64,000 nt of DNA from Clostridium sp. (GTDB lineage: Bacteria; Bacillota; Clostridia; Clostridiales; Clostridiaceae), in the NCBI RefSeq assembly GCF_021372645.1, contig NZ_JAJFUC010000015.1, positions 62,001-126,000 of the forward strand, read 5' to 3'. Both the position numbers and the translations under genes were made by a program. Each line of letters begins with the position of its first letter. Position 1 is the stretch's first letter. Shown here piece by piece: positions 33,592 to 40,738 of this stretch. The notes under the pieces were generated by a model. That model was not told the origin of the DNA. It searched no databases and worked only from the letters and a program-made list of their open reading frames with translations.

Positions 33592-33843
33592 ATGACAGAT
33601 AATACTTATAACGGTTGGAAGAACAGACAAACTTGGAACGTGGCATTATGGATTAATAACGAAGAATCACTTTACCGGGCAGCAGTTGAATTTATGAAAA
33701 GTTACAAAGGTAAAGCACCTTATAAAATGTTTATTAAAAAGAACTATATGGAAGGTGATAGAACTCCAGATAATATAGCTTGGAATGGCACAAGATTAGA
33801 TTACAAGGCATTAAACGAAATGATGCAGGAATTAGTTAATTAG
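33592..33843 (+). CDS. DUF7249-like small protein, 83 aa
   Basis: The N-terminal YNGWKNRQTWNVALWINNEE matches the widespread small phage/bacterial family whose hallmark is YNGW(T/S)NY(E/Q)TWNV.LW. Function unknown. Confidence 0.7.
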   Translation: MTDNTYNGWKNRQTWNVALWINNEESLYRAAVEFMKSYKGKAPYKMFIKKNYMEGDRTPDNIAWNGTRLDYKALNEMMQELVN

Positions 33844-33884
33844 AACCTTTTAACCCTGCCCATTGTCGGGCAGTCTAAAGGGTT
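33844..33884 (+). ncRNA. Two-stem RNA element, copy E (short loop)
   Basis: Outer stem AACCTTT / AAGGGTT (7 bp, one G-U), internal loop TAACC / TCTA, inner stem CTGCCC / GGGCAG and a 6-nt loop. It begins at the stop codon of the preceding gene. It lacks the long ATAACAG loop of the other copies. Confidence 0.5.
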
Positions 33885-33915
33885 TTAAACTCTTAAATAA
33901 AAGGAGGTAATTAGA

Positions 33916-34455
33916 ATGGATCACAATTCAAGCAAAAACCAGGAAATTAAAAGGAAATTTGTTGAAAGAGAAGTTTATTGTTGTGTTAGTGGAATGGTAG
34001 AGTACATTTTATCAAAAGGGTATGAAGACGGGGAAGCCCCGTTTTGTATGGATGATGTAGAAAATATTTACATTGATAATAATGAAAAAATTGAGGAACT
34101 ACAAGACCAGAAAGAAGAATTAGAAAACGAATTAGAAGAATATGAAAACCAGGAAAATCCTGCTCCGGCTATTGAAGAAAAAATGGAACAATTAGAAAAG
34201 AAAATTTCTAAACTTGAAGACCGTATCGAAGAACTAGAAGACGAGCAAGAAGAACCGCAAGAAGTTTATGAATGGTGGATGTGTTCGGGTTGGTTAATAG
34301 ATAAACTTGCAAACCATAACGAGCCAGTGTTAAAAGATGAGGGCATATGGGGCAGAACTTGCACAGGTCAGGCTATTTTACTAGATGGGGTTATATCTCG
34401 CATATGTGAAGAATTAGAAATATTAGAAGGGCAGAGAAATGAATGGAAGATATAA
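33916..34455 (+). CDS. Coiled-coil protein, 179 aa
   Basis: A central acidic coiled coil (residues ~55-120, heptad pattern of EELEDEL-type repeats) is flanked by two globular ends with Cys and Trp (VYEWWMCSGWLIDKL). Function unknown; it overlaps the next gene by 13 nt. Confidence 0.6.
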   Translation: MDHNSSKNQEIKRKFVEREVYCCVSGMVEYILSKGYEDGEAPFCMDDVENIYIDNNEKIEELQDQKEELENELEEYENQENPAPAIEEKMEQLEKKISKLEDRIEELEDEQEEPQEVYEWWMCSGWLIDKLANHNEPVLKDEGIWGRTCTGQAILLDGVISRICEELEILEGQRNEWKI

Positions 34456-34595
34456 CAACATGGTACACATGCCCGAACTGTAAAACAAAACTATTCAAAT
34501 TATTACCCAATGCAACAGCAAACAATATTATAGTCTATTGTAAAAAATGTAAGCAGGAAATAACCGTAAACCTAACACCAAACACCACAAACTAA
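34443..34595 (+). CDS. Com/KTR-like zinc-ribbon protein, 50 aa
   Basis: A zinc ribbon spans CPNCKTKLFKLLPNAT ... YCKKCKQEI, like the Com translational regulator of Mu or the cysteine-rich KTR family. It overlaps the upstream gene and is followed by tandem ACAGAGCCAGAGCC repeats and a strong terminator. Confidence 0.6.
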   Translation: MEDITTWYTCPNCKTKLFKLLPNATANNIIVYCKKCKQEITVNLTPNTTN

Positions 34596-34596
34596 A

Positions 34597-34624
34597 ACAG
34601 AGCCAGAGCCACAGAGCCAGAGCC
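34597..34624 (+). repeat. Tandem 14-bp repeat
   Basis: ACAGAGCCAGAGCC occurs twice head to tail, directly before the terminator hairpin. It could be a slipped-strand duplication. Confidence 0.5.
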
Positions 34625-34659
34625 GACAGCCTATAAAAAGGTTGTCGGTTTATTTTTTG
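34623..34659 (+). terminator. Strong intrinsic terminator
   Basis: CCGACAGCC / GGTTGTCGG (9 bp with one G-U) with an 8-nt loop, followed by TTTATTTTTTG. It ends the first rightward block of small genes. Confidence 0.88.
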
Positions 34660-34808
34660 TTTATAGAGTAAAAAACAACCTCTCACAATGCGTTATAAGC
34701 AAAGATAAACCGCAAGGTAATACCTAACAAGCTAAAAATATATAAAACTACTTACAAAGCAAAATAGAAGGTAATAAAACGATATCAATAAAAAGAGGTA
34801 TTTATATT

Positions 34809-35249
34809 ATGGATTTAAAGCAGCAAAAAGAACTAATAATCCTTTACAATCAATACCAGGAAGTAGACCGGGACACCATCAAGGCTAACATTAAACAATA
34901 TATGGATCAGGTCAATATTAAACCTGCCCAACTATCACAGTTAACGGCAATTCCCTTACAGACTATTTACCAATTACGCAAGTTTAACGTGCCATATAAA
35001 CCAGATTTTATAACAGTCTTAATAATATGCAATGCGTTAAAAATTACAATAACAGCCGTACTTGCACCACTCCCAGGTTTACCAATAACAGAACATAAAA
35101 CCAAATGGACAAGCAATAAAAAGCAGCAATTTATAGATGACTATAACAGTTTACATATAACAGAACTGTGTAAAAAATACAGTATAACAGAAAGAACAGC
35201 AGGGGAGTATAACAGATTATTTAATGTAGATATGGAAGATAATGTATAA
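34809..35249 (+). CDS. XRE-like HTH protein with second HTH, 146 aa
   Basis: A lambda-repressor-like HTH (YMDQVNIKPAQLSQLTAIPL, IYQLRKFNVPYKPDF) at residues ~25-90, followed by a second possible HTH (ELCKKYSITERTAGEYNRLF). The gene contains six ATAACAG motifs in ~440 nt. The N-terminal 85 residues resemble the 98-aa protein at 38321. A likely transcription regulator. Confidence 0.6.
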   Translation: MDLKQQKELIILYNQYQEVDRDTIKANIKQYMDQVNIKPAQLSQLTAIPLQTIYQLRKFNVPYKPDFITVLIICNALKITITAVLAPLPGLPITEHKTKWTSNKKQQFIDDYNSLHITELCKKYSITERTAGEYNRLFNVDMEDNV

Positions 35250-35395
35250 CAGCAAGTCTTTTATTAATCAGCATAATACCTATTAACAGCCGATTGTAAA
35301 TTTTACTGAGGAAGCATAACAGCAATCTAAAATTTCCACAGCAAATTTTTAATAAAACATTAAAATAAACCATAACAGAAAGAAGGTATAATAGC

Positions 35396-35578
35396 ATGAC
35401 AATTACTAATCAAGATTATATAAACATGATTATATTACTTCTGATGTACTTCGCAACAGGTTGGATTTTAATCGGTATATCTGCGTTAACGGTTAAATAC
35501 TTTGATCCATTAAACAAAGCAACCAAACATATACAGACCGTAACAGCCGAACAGGATAAGACCAGGAGAGCAGCATAA
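35396..35578 (+). CDS. Small membrane protein, 60 aa
   Basis: One transmembrane segment (IILLLMYFATGWILIGISAL, residues ~10-32) followed by a charged tail. Function unknown. Confidence 0.55.
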   Translation: MTITNQDYINMIILLLMYFATGWILIGISALTVKYFDPLNKATKHIQTVTAEQDKTRRAA

Positions 35579-35612
35579 TTAAATAATTATAGTAAAAAAA
35601 TAAATTTAGTTG

Positions 35613-35641
35613 TTGCGTTGCTATTGTGAGTATGATATACT
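35613..35641 (+). promoter_or_regulatory. Sigma-A promoter
   Basis: TTGCGT, 17-nt spacer ending TATGA, TATACT, 34 nt before the 56-aa gene. Confidence 0.65.
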
Positions 35642-35674
35642 AATAAAAAGAGAACAGGAAAGGGGTATAACAGA

Positions 35675-35845
35675 ATGATAAATTGGGATGAGTTAACAGC
35701 AAAATTTATAGAGGTACGCAATACATTAAACCAAACAAAATATAAAACTGCATACCGTATGTCATTTAAACAGCCTTGGAAGTTTTACCGTAACAATACA
35801 CCAAAAGAAGCAATAGAAATTCTTATTGATACATATGGTGAATAA
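35675..35845 (+). CDS. Hypothetical protein, 56 aa
   Basis: Small basic protein (MINWDELTAKFIEVRNTLNQ) with an AAAGGGGTATAACAG site. It follows its own promoter. No known family. Confidence 0.55.
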   Translation: MINWDELTAKFIEVRNTLNQTKYKTAYRMSFKQPWKFYRNNTPKEAIEILIDTYGE

Positions 35846-35901
35846 AACTAAACTTATAACAGAATTCAGAGTTGGTCACGATTTTAAAAGGAGGTTTTAA
35901 A

Positions 35902-36081
35902 ATGTTGGCAAGCGAATTAATTAAAGAATTACAAGAACGAATTGAAATGTACGGAGATTGTAAGGTTATCTTATGGGATGAAGATACAAAGGAAAATAAA
36001 TATCATTTAATTAATGTAACCGCAGATGTGGCTGACGAAGGTGATAATTTAGAATCATTTATAGAATTAGAATTTGAATAA
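35902..36081 (+). CDS. Hypothetical protein, 59 aa
   Basis: Start chosen at ATG 35902 behind AAAAGGAGG; an earlier in-frame start (35872) has no site. Acidic alpha/beta protein (ELIKELQERIEMYGDCKVIL); this pattern resembles small phage proteins annotated as DUF-type, without a known role. Confidence 0.55.
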   Translation: MLASELIKELQERIEMYGDCKVILWDEDTKENKYHLINVTADVADEGDNLESFIELEFE

Positions 36082-36120
36082 AACTGACATTTTATTCAAA
36101 AATAGAAAGGATGGGTTATA

Positions 36121-36333
36121 ATGGAAAATTGGAATGATGAAAAACTAATGAGAAGTAAAGGTTTAGTAAAATATGAAGAGTTAGAAGATAAAGCACAAAA
36201 GGAAGCTCATGACAGATTTGCATGGGATTTTATTAACAATAAATGGAAAGATATAACAGAAGAAGAAGTTTTGATAAAGTTAAATAGATTTTGGTTTGAT
36301 AAAAATGGTGGAACATATATGGGAACTGCATAA
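36121..36333 (+). CDS. Hypothetical protein, 70 aa
   Basis: Acidic, Trp-rich protein (MENWNDEKLMRSKGLVKYEE) with a GAAAGGATGGG site. Function unknown. Confidence 0.55.
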   Translation: MENWNDEKLMRSKGLVKYEELEDKAQKEAHDRFAWDFINNKWKDITEEEVLIKLNRFWFDKNGGTYMGTA

Positions 36334-36419
36334 CAACATAAATCAGGCATTTCATTCAATATTTGGATTGAAAAACGGAGTATAACAGAGTATTAAAGAG
36401 ATTGCAGGAGGGTTTTATA

Positions 36420-36665
36420 ATGAAAAAATGTGCATGTGGTTTTGAAACTAAAAATTCAGAATTCAAACTTTGTCCTATGTGTGGGAGAGAACTGGAAGTA
36501 GATAATGGAAAAAGATTTTATACGATGGGGTTATCCGCAGAAGAAGATCATTTTGCAGAAATTGAAATGACACATGAAGAAGCAGAAATAGTGTCTAGGG
36601 TTTTGAAAGAGTTACATGAAAATAAACCGGGTTATTGTGGTAGTTGTTGGATTGATTTTGATTAA
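36420..36665 (+). CDS. Zinc-ribbon protein, 81 aa
   Basis: N-terminal CACGFETKNSEFKLCPMCGREL is a rubredoxin-like zinc ribbon; a second Cys pair (CGSC) is near the C-terminus. ATG 36420 has a GGAGGG site 10 nt upstream. Confidence 0.6.
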   Translation: MKKCACGFETKNSEFKLCPMCGRELEVDNGKRFYTMGLSAEEDHFAEIEMTHEEAEIVSRVLKELHENKPGYCGSCWIDFD

Positions 36666-36739
36666 ACCAAATAGGTATTTGGTCGATATAACTCCTGGGT
36701 AAAATTCCTGGGTATTAAAAATAAAATATAAAAATAGTA

Positions 36740-36769
36740 TTTACATTCATACTGTCAATATGATATAAT
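36740..36769 (+). promoter_or_regulatory. Sigma-A promoter
   Basis: TTTACA, 18-nt spacer ending ATATGA, TATAAT. The region just before it holds a twofold CCTGGGTA repeat (36693 and 36707). Confidence 0.65.
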
Positions 36770-36794
36770 TATAAAAAAGGTAAGGAGTGATTAC

Positions 36795-37007
36795 ATGTTA
36801 AAAGTTTATGAACAATTAGAAAACGGCAATTACAATTTTTATGTTTTAAGATCAAAATCCTGGGAGAAAGTTAATTATGCTGAGATAACAGATTTTAGTA
36901 AAATTGATGATGATGCAATACCAGTAAAGGAATTTTTGAACCAGGCTTTTGATACTGGAAACCACAAGGAAATTGATAAATTCATAAAGTTTAGACAGAT
37001 ATTATAA
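36795..37007 (+). CDS. Hypothetical protein, 70 aa
   Basis: Small alpha/beta protein (MLKVYEQLENGNYNFYVLRS). Its stop codon overlaps the 5' strand of RNA element F. Confidence 0.55.
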   Translation: MLKVYEQLENGNYNFYVLRSKSWEKVNYAEITDFSKIDDDAIPVKEFLNQAFDTGNHKEIDKFIKFRQIL

Positions 37008-37053
37008 TTCCTTGTTAAAGCCCATTTATAAAGTGGGCTTTATAGAAGGAATT
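37006..37053 (+). ncRNA. Two-stem RNA element, copy F
   Basis: Outer stem AATTCCTT / AAGGAATT (8 bp), internal loop GTTA / TATAG, inner stem AAGCCCA / TGGGCTT (7 bp). The internal loop matches copies B and C (GTTA opposite TAGA/TAG). Confidence 0.6.
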
Positions 37054-37080
37054 ATAATAAAACAGAAGGGAATTGATAGA

Positions 37081-37302
37081 ATGAAGAATAACAAGGAATA
37101 CCGCCAGGATCAGAAGCAATTTATTGAGAATTACAAAGGGGTGGATATTTATCACACCAGGAAAAATGGTTTTGAAATTGCAGGGTATTTTTTCACTTAT
37201 CAATCATTAGAGGAATGCCAGAAGGTTATTGATTACAGGTTAAATAAAGATATGAAGGTAAACGAGAATAAGAGTTTAATATTTGCTTGTATTCCTAGTT
37301 AA
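37081..37302 (+). CDS. Hypothetical protein, 73 aa
   Basis: ATG 37081 chosen; a longer in-frame form would run through RNA element F. Basic protein (MKNNKEYRQDQKQFIENYKG). Function unknown. Confidence 0.55.
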   Translation: MKNNKEYRQDQKQFIENYKGVDIYHTRKNGFEIAGYFFTYQSLEECQKVIDYRLNKDMKVNENKSLIFACIPS

Positions 37303-37336
37303 TAACAGATTAATAATATAAAGGGAGGTATAATAG

Positions 37337-37570
37337 ATGAAAGTAAGTGCTATAAGAAAAGCCATGATGTCTGCGTATGATAACGGAGGTAAATTAGCAG
37401 GGAAAACCAGATCACTTTATACATTAAGAGAAATTGAAAGATTTTGCACTTTGATAGACAGTAAGGGAGTTTATGAGTATACAACAATTAGTAAAGAAGT
37501 AGCAGATATTTTAACTCATTATGGAATAAATATAAAAGAAAAAGGAATTGGATACCAAGTAATAAAATAA
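37337..37570 (+). CDS. Hypothetical protein, 77 aa
   Basis: Basic helical N-terminus (MKVSAIRKAMMSAYDNGGKL) and a C-terminal strand region. GGGAGG site. No family recognised. Confidence 0.55.
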   Translation: MKVSAIRKAMMSAYDNGGKLAGKTRSLYTLREIERFCTLIDSKGVYEYTTISKEVADILTHYGINIKEKGIGYQVIK

Positions 37571-37610
37571 CAAAAGAATCGTTTTGTAATGAGTGAAAGG
37601 AGAGATTGAA

Positions 37611-37793
37611 ATGAGTAAAGAAATTTTTAAATCTGGTGATAAAGTATATAGTAAGTCTATGAAGAAGAATTTTGTGATTGCTAAGAGGGAAGGAGAATTT
37701 GCCTGTACTGTCATTGATATTAATATGAATAACTCTAATAATTTTGAAACTTACGTTTTATCTAATCATGATTTACAAAAAGGTTGGACATAA
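37611..37793 (+). CDS. Hypothetical protein, 60 aa
   Basis: A small beta-barrel-like protein (FKSGDKVYSKSMKKNFVIAK). Start at ATG 37611 behind AAAGGAGAG. SH3-like fold suspected from the GDKV opening, not certain. Confidence 0.55.
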   Translation: MSKEIFKSGDKVYSKSMKKNFVIAKREGEFACTVIDINMNNSNNFETYVLSNHDLQKGWT

Positions 37794-37844
37794 AATATTA
37801 ACGTCAAACAATCATTTGGATAAAATATGAAAGGTGGTTTAACA

Positions 37845-38261
37845 ATGAGTATTGAAAAATTAATTAAACCAGTAGAGATTAAATATAAAAATAGCGGTCT
37901 ATCACCTGAAGGGTTGGAAATATGGGAATTAGAAGACGAATATAGTTTAACAGAAGAACAACGTAATAATATTGAAGAAATTGAACACTTTGATTTAGAA
38001 TCATATGGTGAAATGGGAGTAGATTATTTTGGTTGTGAAAGTGGTTATATAGAACTTAAAGAAGGTATTTTTCATTTTGATTTTGAAAAACTTGAATTTA
38101 ATATTATTAAGTTATATATAACAGGTGAAGATAAAGAAAGATTCTTACAGGAAGATTATAGAGAGTTAATAGAGCATTGGGAAGAAGTGTATTATAATAA
38201 CTTTGATGAATACGAAGAAGACATAGAACAATTTAAGACTTTTGATGAATATTTTAAATAA
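37845..38261 (+). CDS. Acidic hypothetical protein, 138 aa
   Basis: Very acidic protein with Tyr/Phe (residues 20-135). ATG 37845 chosen (AAAGGTGG site). High acidity is typical of DNA-mimic or anti-host proteins, but there is no family evidence. Confidence 0.55.
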   Translation: MSIEKLIKPVEIKYKNSGLSPEGLEIWELEDEYSLTEEQRNNIEEIEHFDLESYGEMGVDYFGCESGYIELKEGIFHFDFEKLEFNIIKLYITGEDKERFLQEDYRELIEHWEEVYYNNFDEYEEDIEQFKTFDEYFK

Positions 38262-38320
38262 CATTATAAATCCTGGGATTGGTTAAATAATAAGATATAA
38301 TAAAATAGGAGTGATTAAAT

Positions 38321-38617
38321 ATGCAGACATTAGAAAATAGAATAAAGGAAGTTGACCAGATGGAAACACAGAGAAGATTTTTAGAATTAATCAATAATTA
38401 TAATTCAGCAGACCGTAAACTTATAAAGGCAAATTTCAAACGTATTCTAAAAGAGTTTAATATTCAACCAAAGGATATAATGGAACTAGGATATTCTAGT
38501 AGTAATACTTATGCTTGGGGTACAACTTGTAATAAAAATATACCACTTTTTAATCAAGCACTTCATATAGCTTGTGAATTCAATTTTGACATACAGGAAT
38601 TTCTAAAAGAAATTTAA
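38321..38617 (+). CDS. XRE-like HTH protein, 98 aa
   Basis: Paralogous to the first part of the 146-aa protein at 34809 (compare ADRKLIKANFKRILKEFNIQ with VDRDTIKANIKQYMDQVNIK). An HTH centred on IQPKDIMELGYSSSNTYAW. A probable regulator; the next gene has an operator-like element in its promoter. Confidence 0.6.
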   Translation: MQTLENRIKEVDQMETQRRFLELINNYNSADRKLIKANFKRILKEFNIQPKDIMELGYSSSNTYAWGTTCNKNIPLFNQALHIACEFNFDIQEFLKEI

Positions 38618-38636
38618 TTTTATTATTGATTTACTA

Positions 38637-38691
38637 TTGACAGTATGGATTATATCGCCTATAATTATATTAATAAAATAATTATAGGAGG
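38637..38691 (+). promoter_or_regulatory. Sigma-A promoter overlapped by an inverted-repeat operator
   Basis: TTGACA (38637-38642), 17-nt spacer, TATAAT (38660-38665). The -10 is in the left arm of CCTATAATTAT-N9-ATAATTATAGG, a perfect 11-bp inverted repeat. It includes the AT-only 20-mer found also before the capsid and Hsp20 genes (38665-38684). Confidence 0.75.
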
Positions 38692-38699
38692 TATCTTTA

Positions 38700-38936
38700 A
38701 TGGAAATATCAGAAATGTATCGTGTTAGAAGGAATGCTTTAAGAGCAGGAGAGAATACTAAACAGGCTGTTAAAGAATATTTAGAAGGATTAAATGATGC
38801 AGAAATCGAACAACATTTAATAGAAATAGAAAGTAGAAAAACCAAAAGACCAAAAAAGAGAGAAGATAAAATTAAATTAATTGCAGCTAGAGTATGTCAG
38901 GGAGATGTATTTTTAAGTAGTCAAAGTAATTATTAA
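38700..38936 (+). CDS. Small basic regulator candidate, 78 aa
   Basis: Basic helical protein (EMYRVRRNALRAGENTKQAV, then KTKRPKKREDKIKLIAARV). It follows the operator-bearing promoter, so autoregulation is plausible. No family recognised. Confidence 0.55.
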   Translation: MEISEMYRVRRNALRAGENTKQAVKEYLEGLNDAEIEQHLIEIESRKTKRPKKREDKIKLIAARVCQGDVFLSSQSNY

Positions 38937-38986
38937 ACTTTTAACAGAAGGTGGAATTGGATCAATATTTGAAAGGTGGAATAACA

Positions 38987-39205
38987 ATGAAACACGAAGA
39001 AATGATGGATAAGGCATGGAGGTTTATTAACGAAACAGGTATAACGGAAAGCAAAGAGGATTATGAAAAGAATAATGATTTAATCCTGGTGGAAAGTATT
39101 TATCAGGTTAGGGGTGCTTATTATGCGGATTTAGAAAATGGTAAAGATAAAGATTATGAAGATGTTTTTGAGTTTTTAAATAAACATGGGATTAAGTTTG
39201 AATAG
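38987..39205 (+). CDS. Hypothetical protein, 72 aa
   Basis: Acidic helical protein (MKHEEMMDKAWRFINETGIT). ATG 38987 has GAAAGGTGG at the right distance; the longer frame from 38951 does not. Confidence 0.55.
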   Translation: MKHEEMMDKAWRFINETGITESKEDYEKNNDLILVESIYQVRGAYYADLENGKDKDYEDVFEFLNKHGIKFE

Positions 39206-39241
39206 ATTAAGATATTCATTTTAAGTTAGGAGGCGTTTAAC

Positions 39242-39481
39242 ATGGATGAATTTAATAACTGGTTTAACACTGGCAATACGGAAAACGGATTAGAAATATG
39301 GTGTGCGGTAGATGTATTAGAAGGTGAAAAATATCTGAAGGTAAAGTATAAAAAAGATGGAAAGCAAGTAGATACTATACAAGTTTACCCGGTGAAAAAG
39401 ATAAAAATGCTTAGTAATCTTATTGATATCATCAATTATAAAACAAATTACCCACATATAGATTTAGTGGCGAGAAGGTAA
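39242..39481 (+). CDS. Hypothetical protein, 79 aa
   Basis: Starts MDEFNNWFNTGNTENGLEIW; a beta-rich middle and basic end. TAGGAGG site. Function unknown. Confidence 0.55.
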   Translation: MDEFNNWFNTGNTENGLEIWCAVDVLEGEKYLKVKYKKDGKQVDTIQVYPVKKIKMLSNLIDIINYKTNYPHIDLVARR

Positions 39482-39531
39482 TATTAAATCCAAACAAGGT
39501 TTCTATAACAAGTTAGGAAAGGAGAAAATTT

Positions 39532-39768
39532 ATGTATGTAATTTGTACAAACGATGTGCCTTTTGTAGTTTTAAATATTAATGATCCTGAAAAAGCAGAG
39601 AAACTAACTAAATTAATTCAAAAAGGTTTCGATTCTCGTAAGAAAACTGGTGGTTTTATGCAAAAAGTTTATGTGTATTTAAGAGAAATCCCAACTATAG
39701 ATTCAATAGACAATATAAAATTTCCAGGTTGGGATAACGAATGGCCTAGAGTTATAACAGAAGTATAA
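39532..39768 (+). CDS. Hypothetical protein, 78 aa
   Basis: Alpha/beta small protein (MYVICTNDVPFVVLNINDPE). GGAAAGGAG site. Function unknown. Confidence 0.55.
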   Translation: MYVICTNDVPFVVLNINDPEKAEKLTKLIQKGFDSRKKTGGFMQKVYVYLREIPTIDSIDNIKFPGWDNEWPRVITEV

Positions 39769-39798
39769 TTCCATAATGATAAATATAAGGGAGGAATT

Positions 39799-40203
39799 AT
39801 GATGAAAATAATTATTAAAGATCAATATCAAGGTGATGTTGAAATTGATGTTAGAAAAAATTATGGTGGAAAAGTTTACGAAAAAGGTAGTATGCTTTGT
39901 AGAGTATCACCGTGGAGTGCTTCTGGATGTCCGTTGACATTAGAAATAGCTATTACACCAACAGGAGAAATTTTATTTAGGGAATGGGATTGGTCGGGAC
40001 TTGGTAATTATTATTTACACACAATTGTTAATACTGATATTGAAGTTACTGAAGCTATGTCTGATACGGTATCAGGTTTATTTAGTGGTAGAATAAAATT
40101 TGAAGGTATTAAAATAGCAGTAGGTGCAAGTGTACAAGAAATATGCCCTATTAATATCGAAAAAGAAGAAAGGTTAATTGGTAAGAAAATTTATCTGGCA
40201 TAG
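39799..40203 (+). CDS. Hypothetical beta-rich protein, 134 aa
   Basis: Predominantly beta; Gly/Ile/Glu-rich (VEIDVRKNYGGKVYEKGSML). A following ATG (39802) is an equally possible start behind GGGAGG. No family recognised. Confidence 0.55.
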   Translation: MMKIIIKDQYQGDVEIDVRKNYGGKVYEKGSMLCRVSPWSASGCPLTLEIAITPTGEILFREWDWSGLGNYYLHTIVNTDIEVTEAMSDTVSGLFSGRIKFEGIKIAVGASVQEICPINIEKEERLIGKKIYLA

Positions 40204-40246
40204 TTTTAATAGAAAGTACATTTCATCATGAAAGGAGATAAATAAA

Positions 40247-40528
40247 ATGCAACAAATCCGATACAATAAGAAAATAAATCCATCAGCAATTTTGATTGAG
40301 GATGGCAAAGTAATAATATATGTTTTTGATTTGGAAAACGAACTAGGTGAATATAGTTACACAATGGAAGATTTCCAGAGATGGGGATTTAATAAACAGG
40401 GTAAATTTTTAAGGGATTGTTGGGATCATAAATACAGTTATCTATCAGACCAGGAAATAGAGGAATTTATAAACCAGATTGATATCTCAGCTTTTGAAAG
40501 AATTGTAATGGAAGTGAAATATAAATGA
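40247..40528 (+). CDS. Hypothetical protein, 93 aa
   Basis: Alpha/beta protein (SAILIEDGKVIIYVFDLENE). GAAAGGAG site; followed by an intrinsic terminator. Confidence 0.55.
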   Translation: MQQIRYNKKINPSAILIEDGKVIIYVFDLENELGEYSYTMEDFQRWGFNKQGKFLRDCWDHKYSYLSDQEIEEFINQIDISAFERIVMEVKYK

Positions 40529-40540
40529 TATTAACTATGT

Positions 40541-40573
40541 AAGGATAGGGCATTACACCACTATCCTTTTATT
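40541..40573 (+). terminator. Intrinsic terminator
   Basis: AAGGATAG / CTATCCTT (8 bp) with a 12-nt loop followed by TTATTAT. Confidence 0.7.
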
Positions 40574-40669
40574 ATAGGGATGATGTTATAAAACGATCCT
40601 AGTTATAGGTTGTGCGGAGTTGGGTATAAAAATTCTATGGAAAAATTTAGAGAAAATTTCATTTTACTA

Positions 40670-40713
40670 TTGCAAATATTAAACGTATCAATTATAATAG
40701 TAATATAATAAAT
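40670..40713 (+). promoter_or_regulatory. Sigma-A promoter overlapping the conserved TAATATAA element
   Basis: TTGCAA, 17-nt spacer, TATAAT (40693-40698); the -10 is embedded in TTATAATA-G-TAATATAATAAA, a variant of the recurrent element. It drives the DUF262-like gene. Confidence 0.65.
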
Positions 40714-40738
40714 TATAAAAATTAAGGAGTGATTTACA

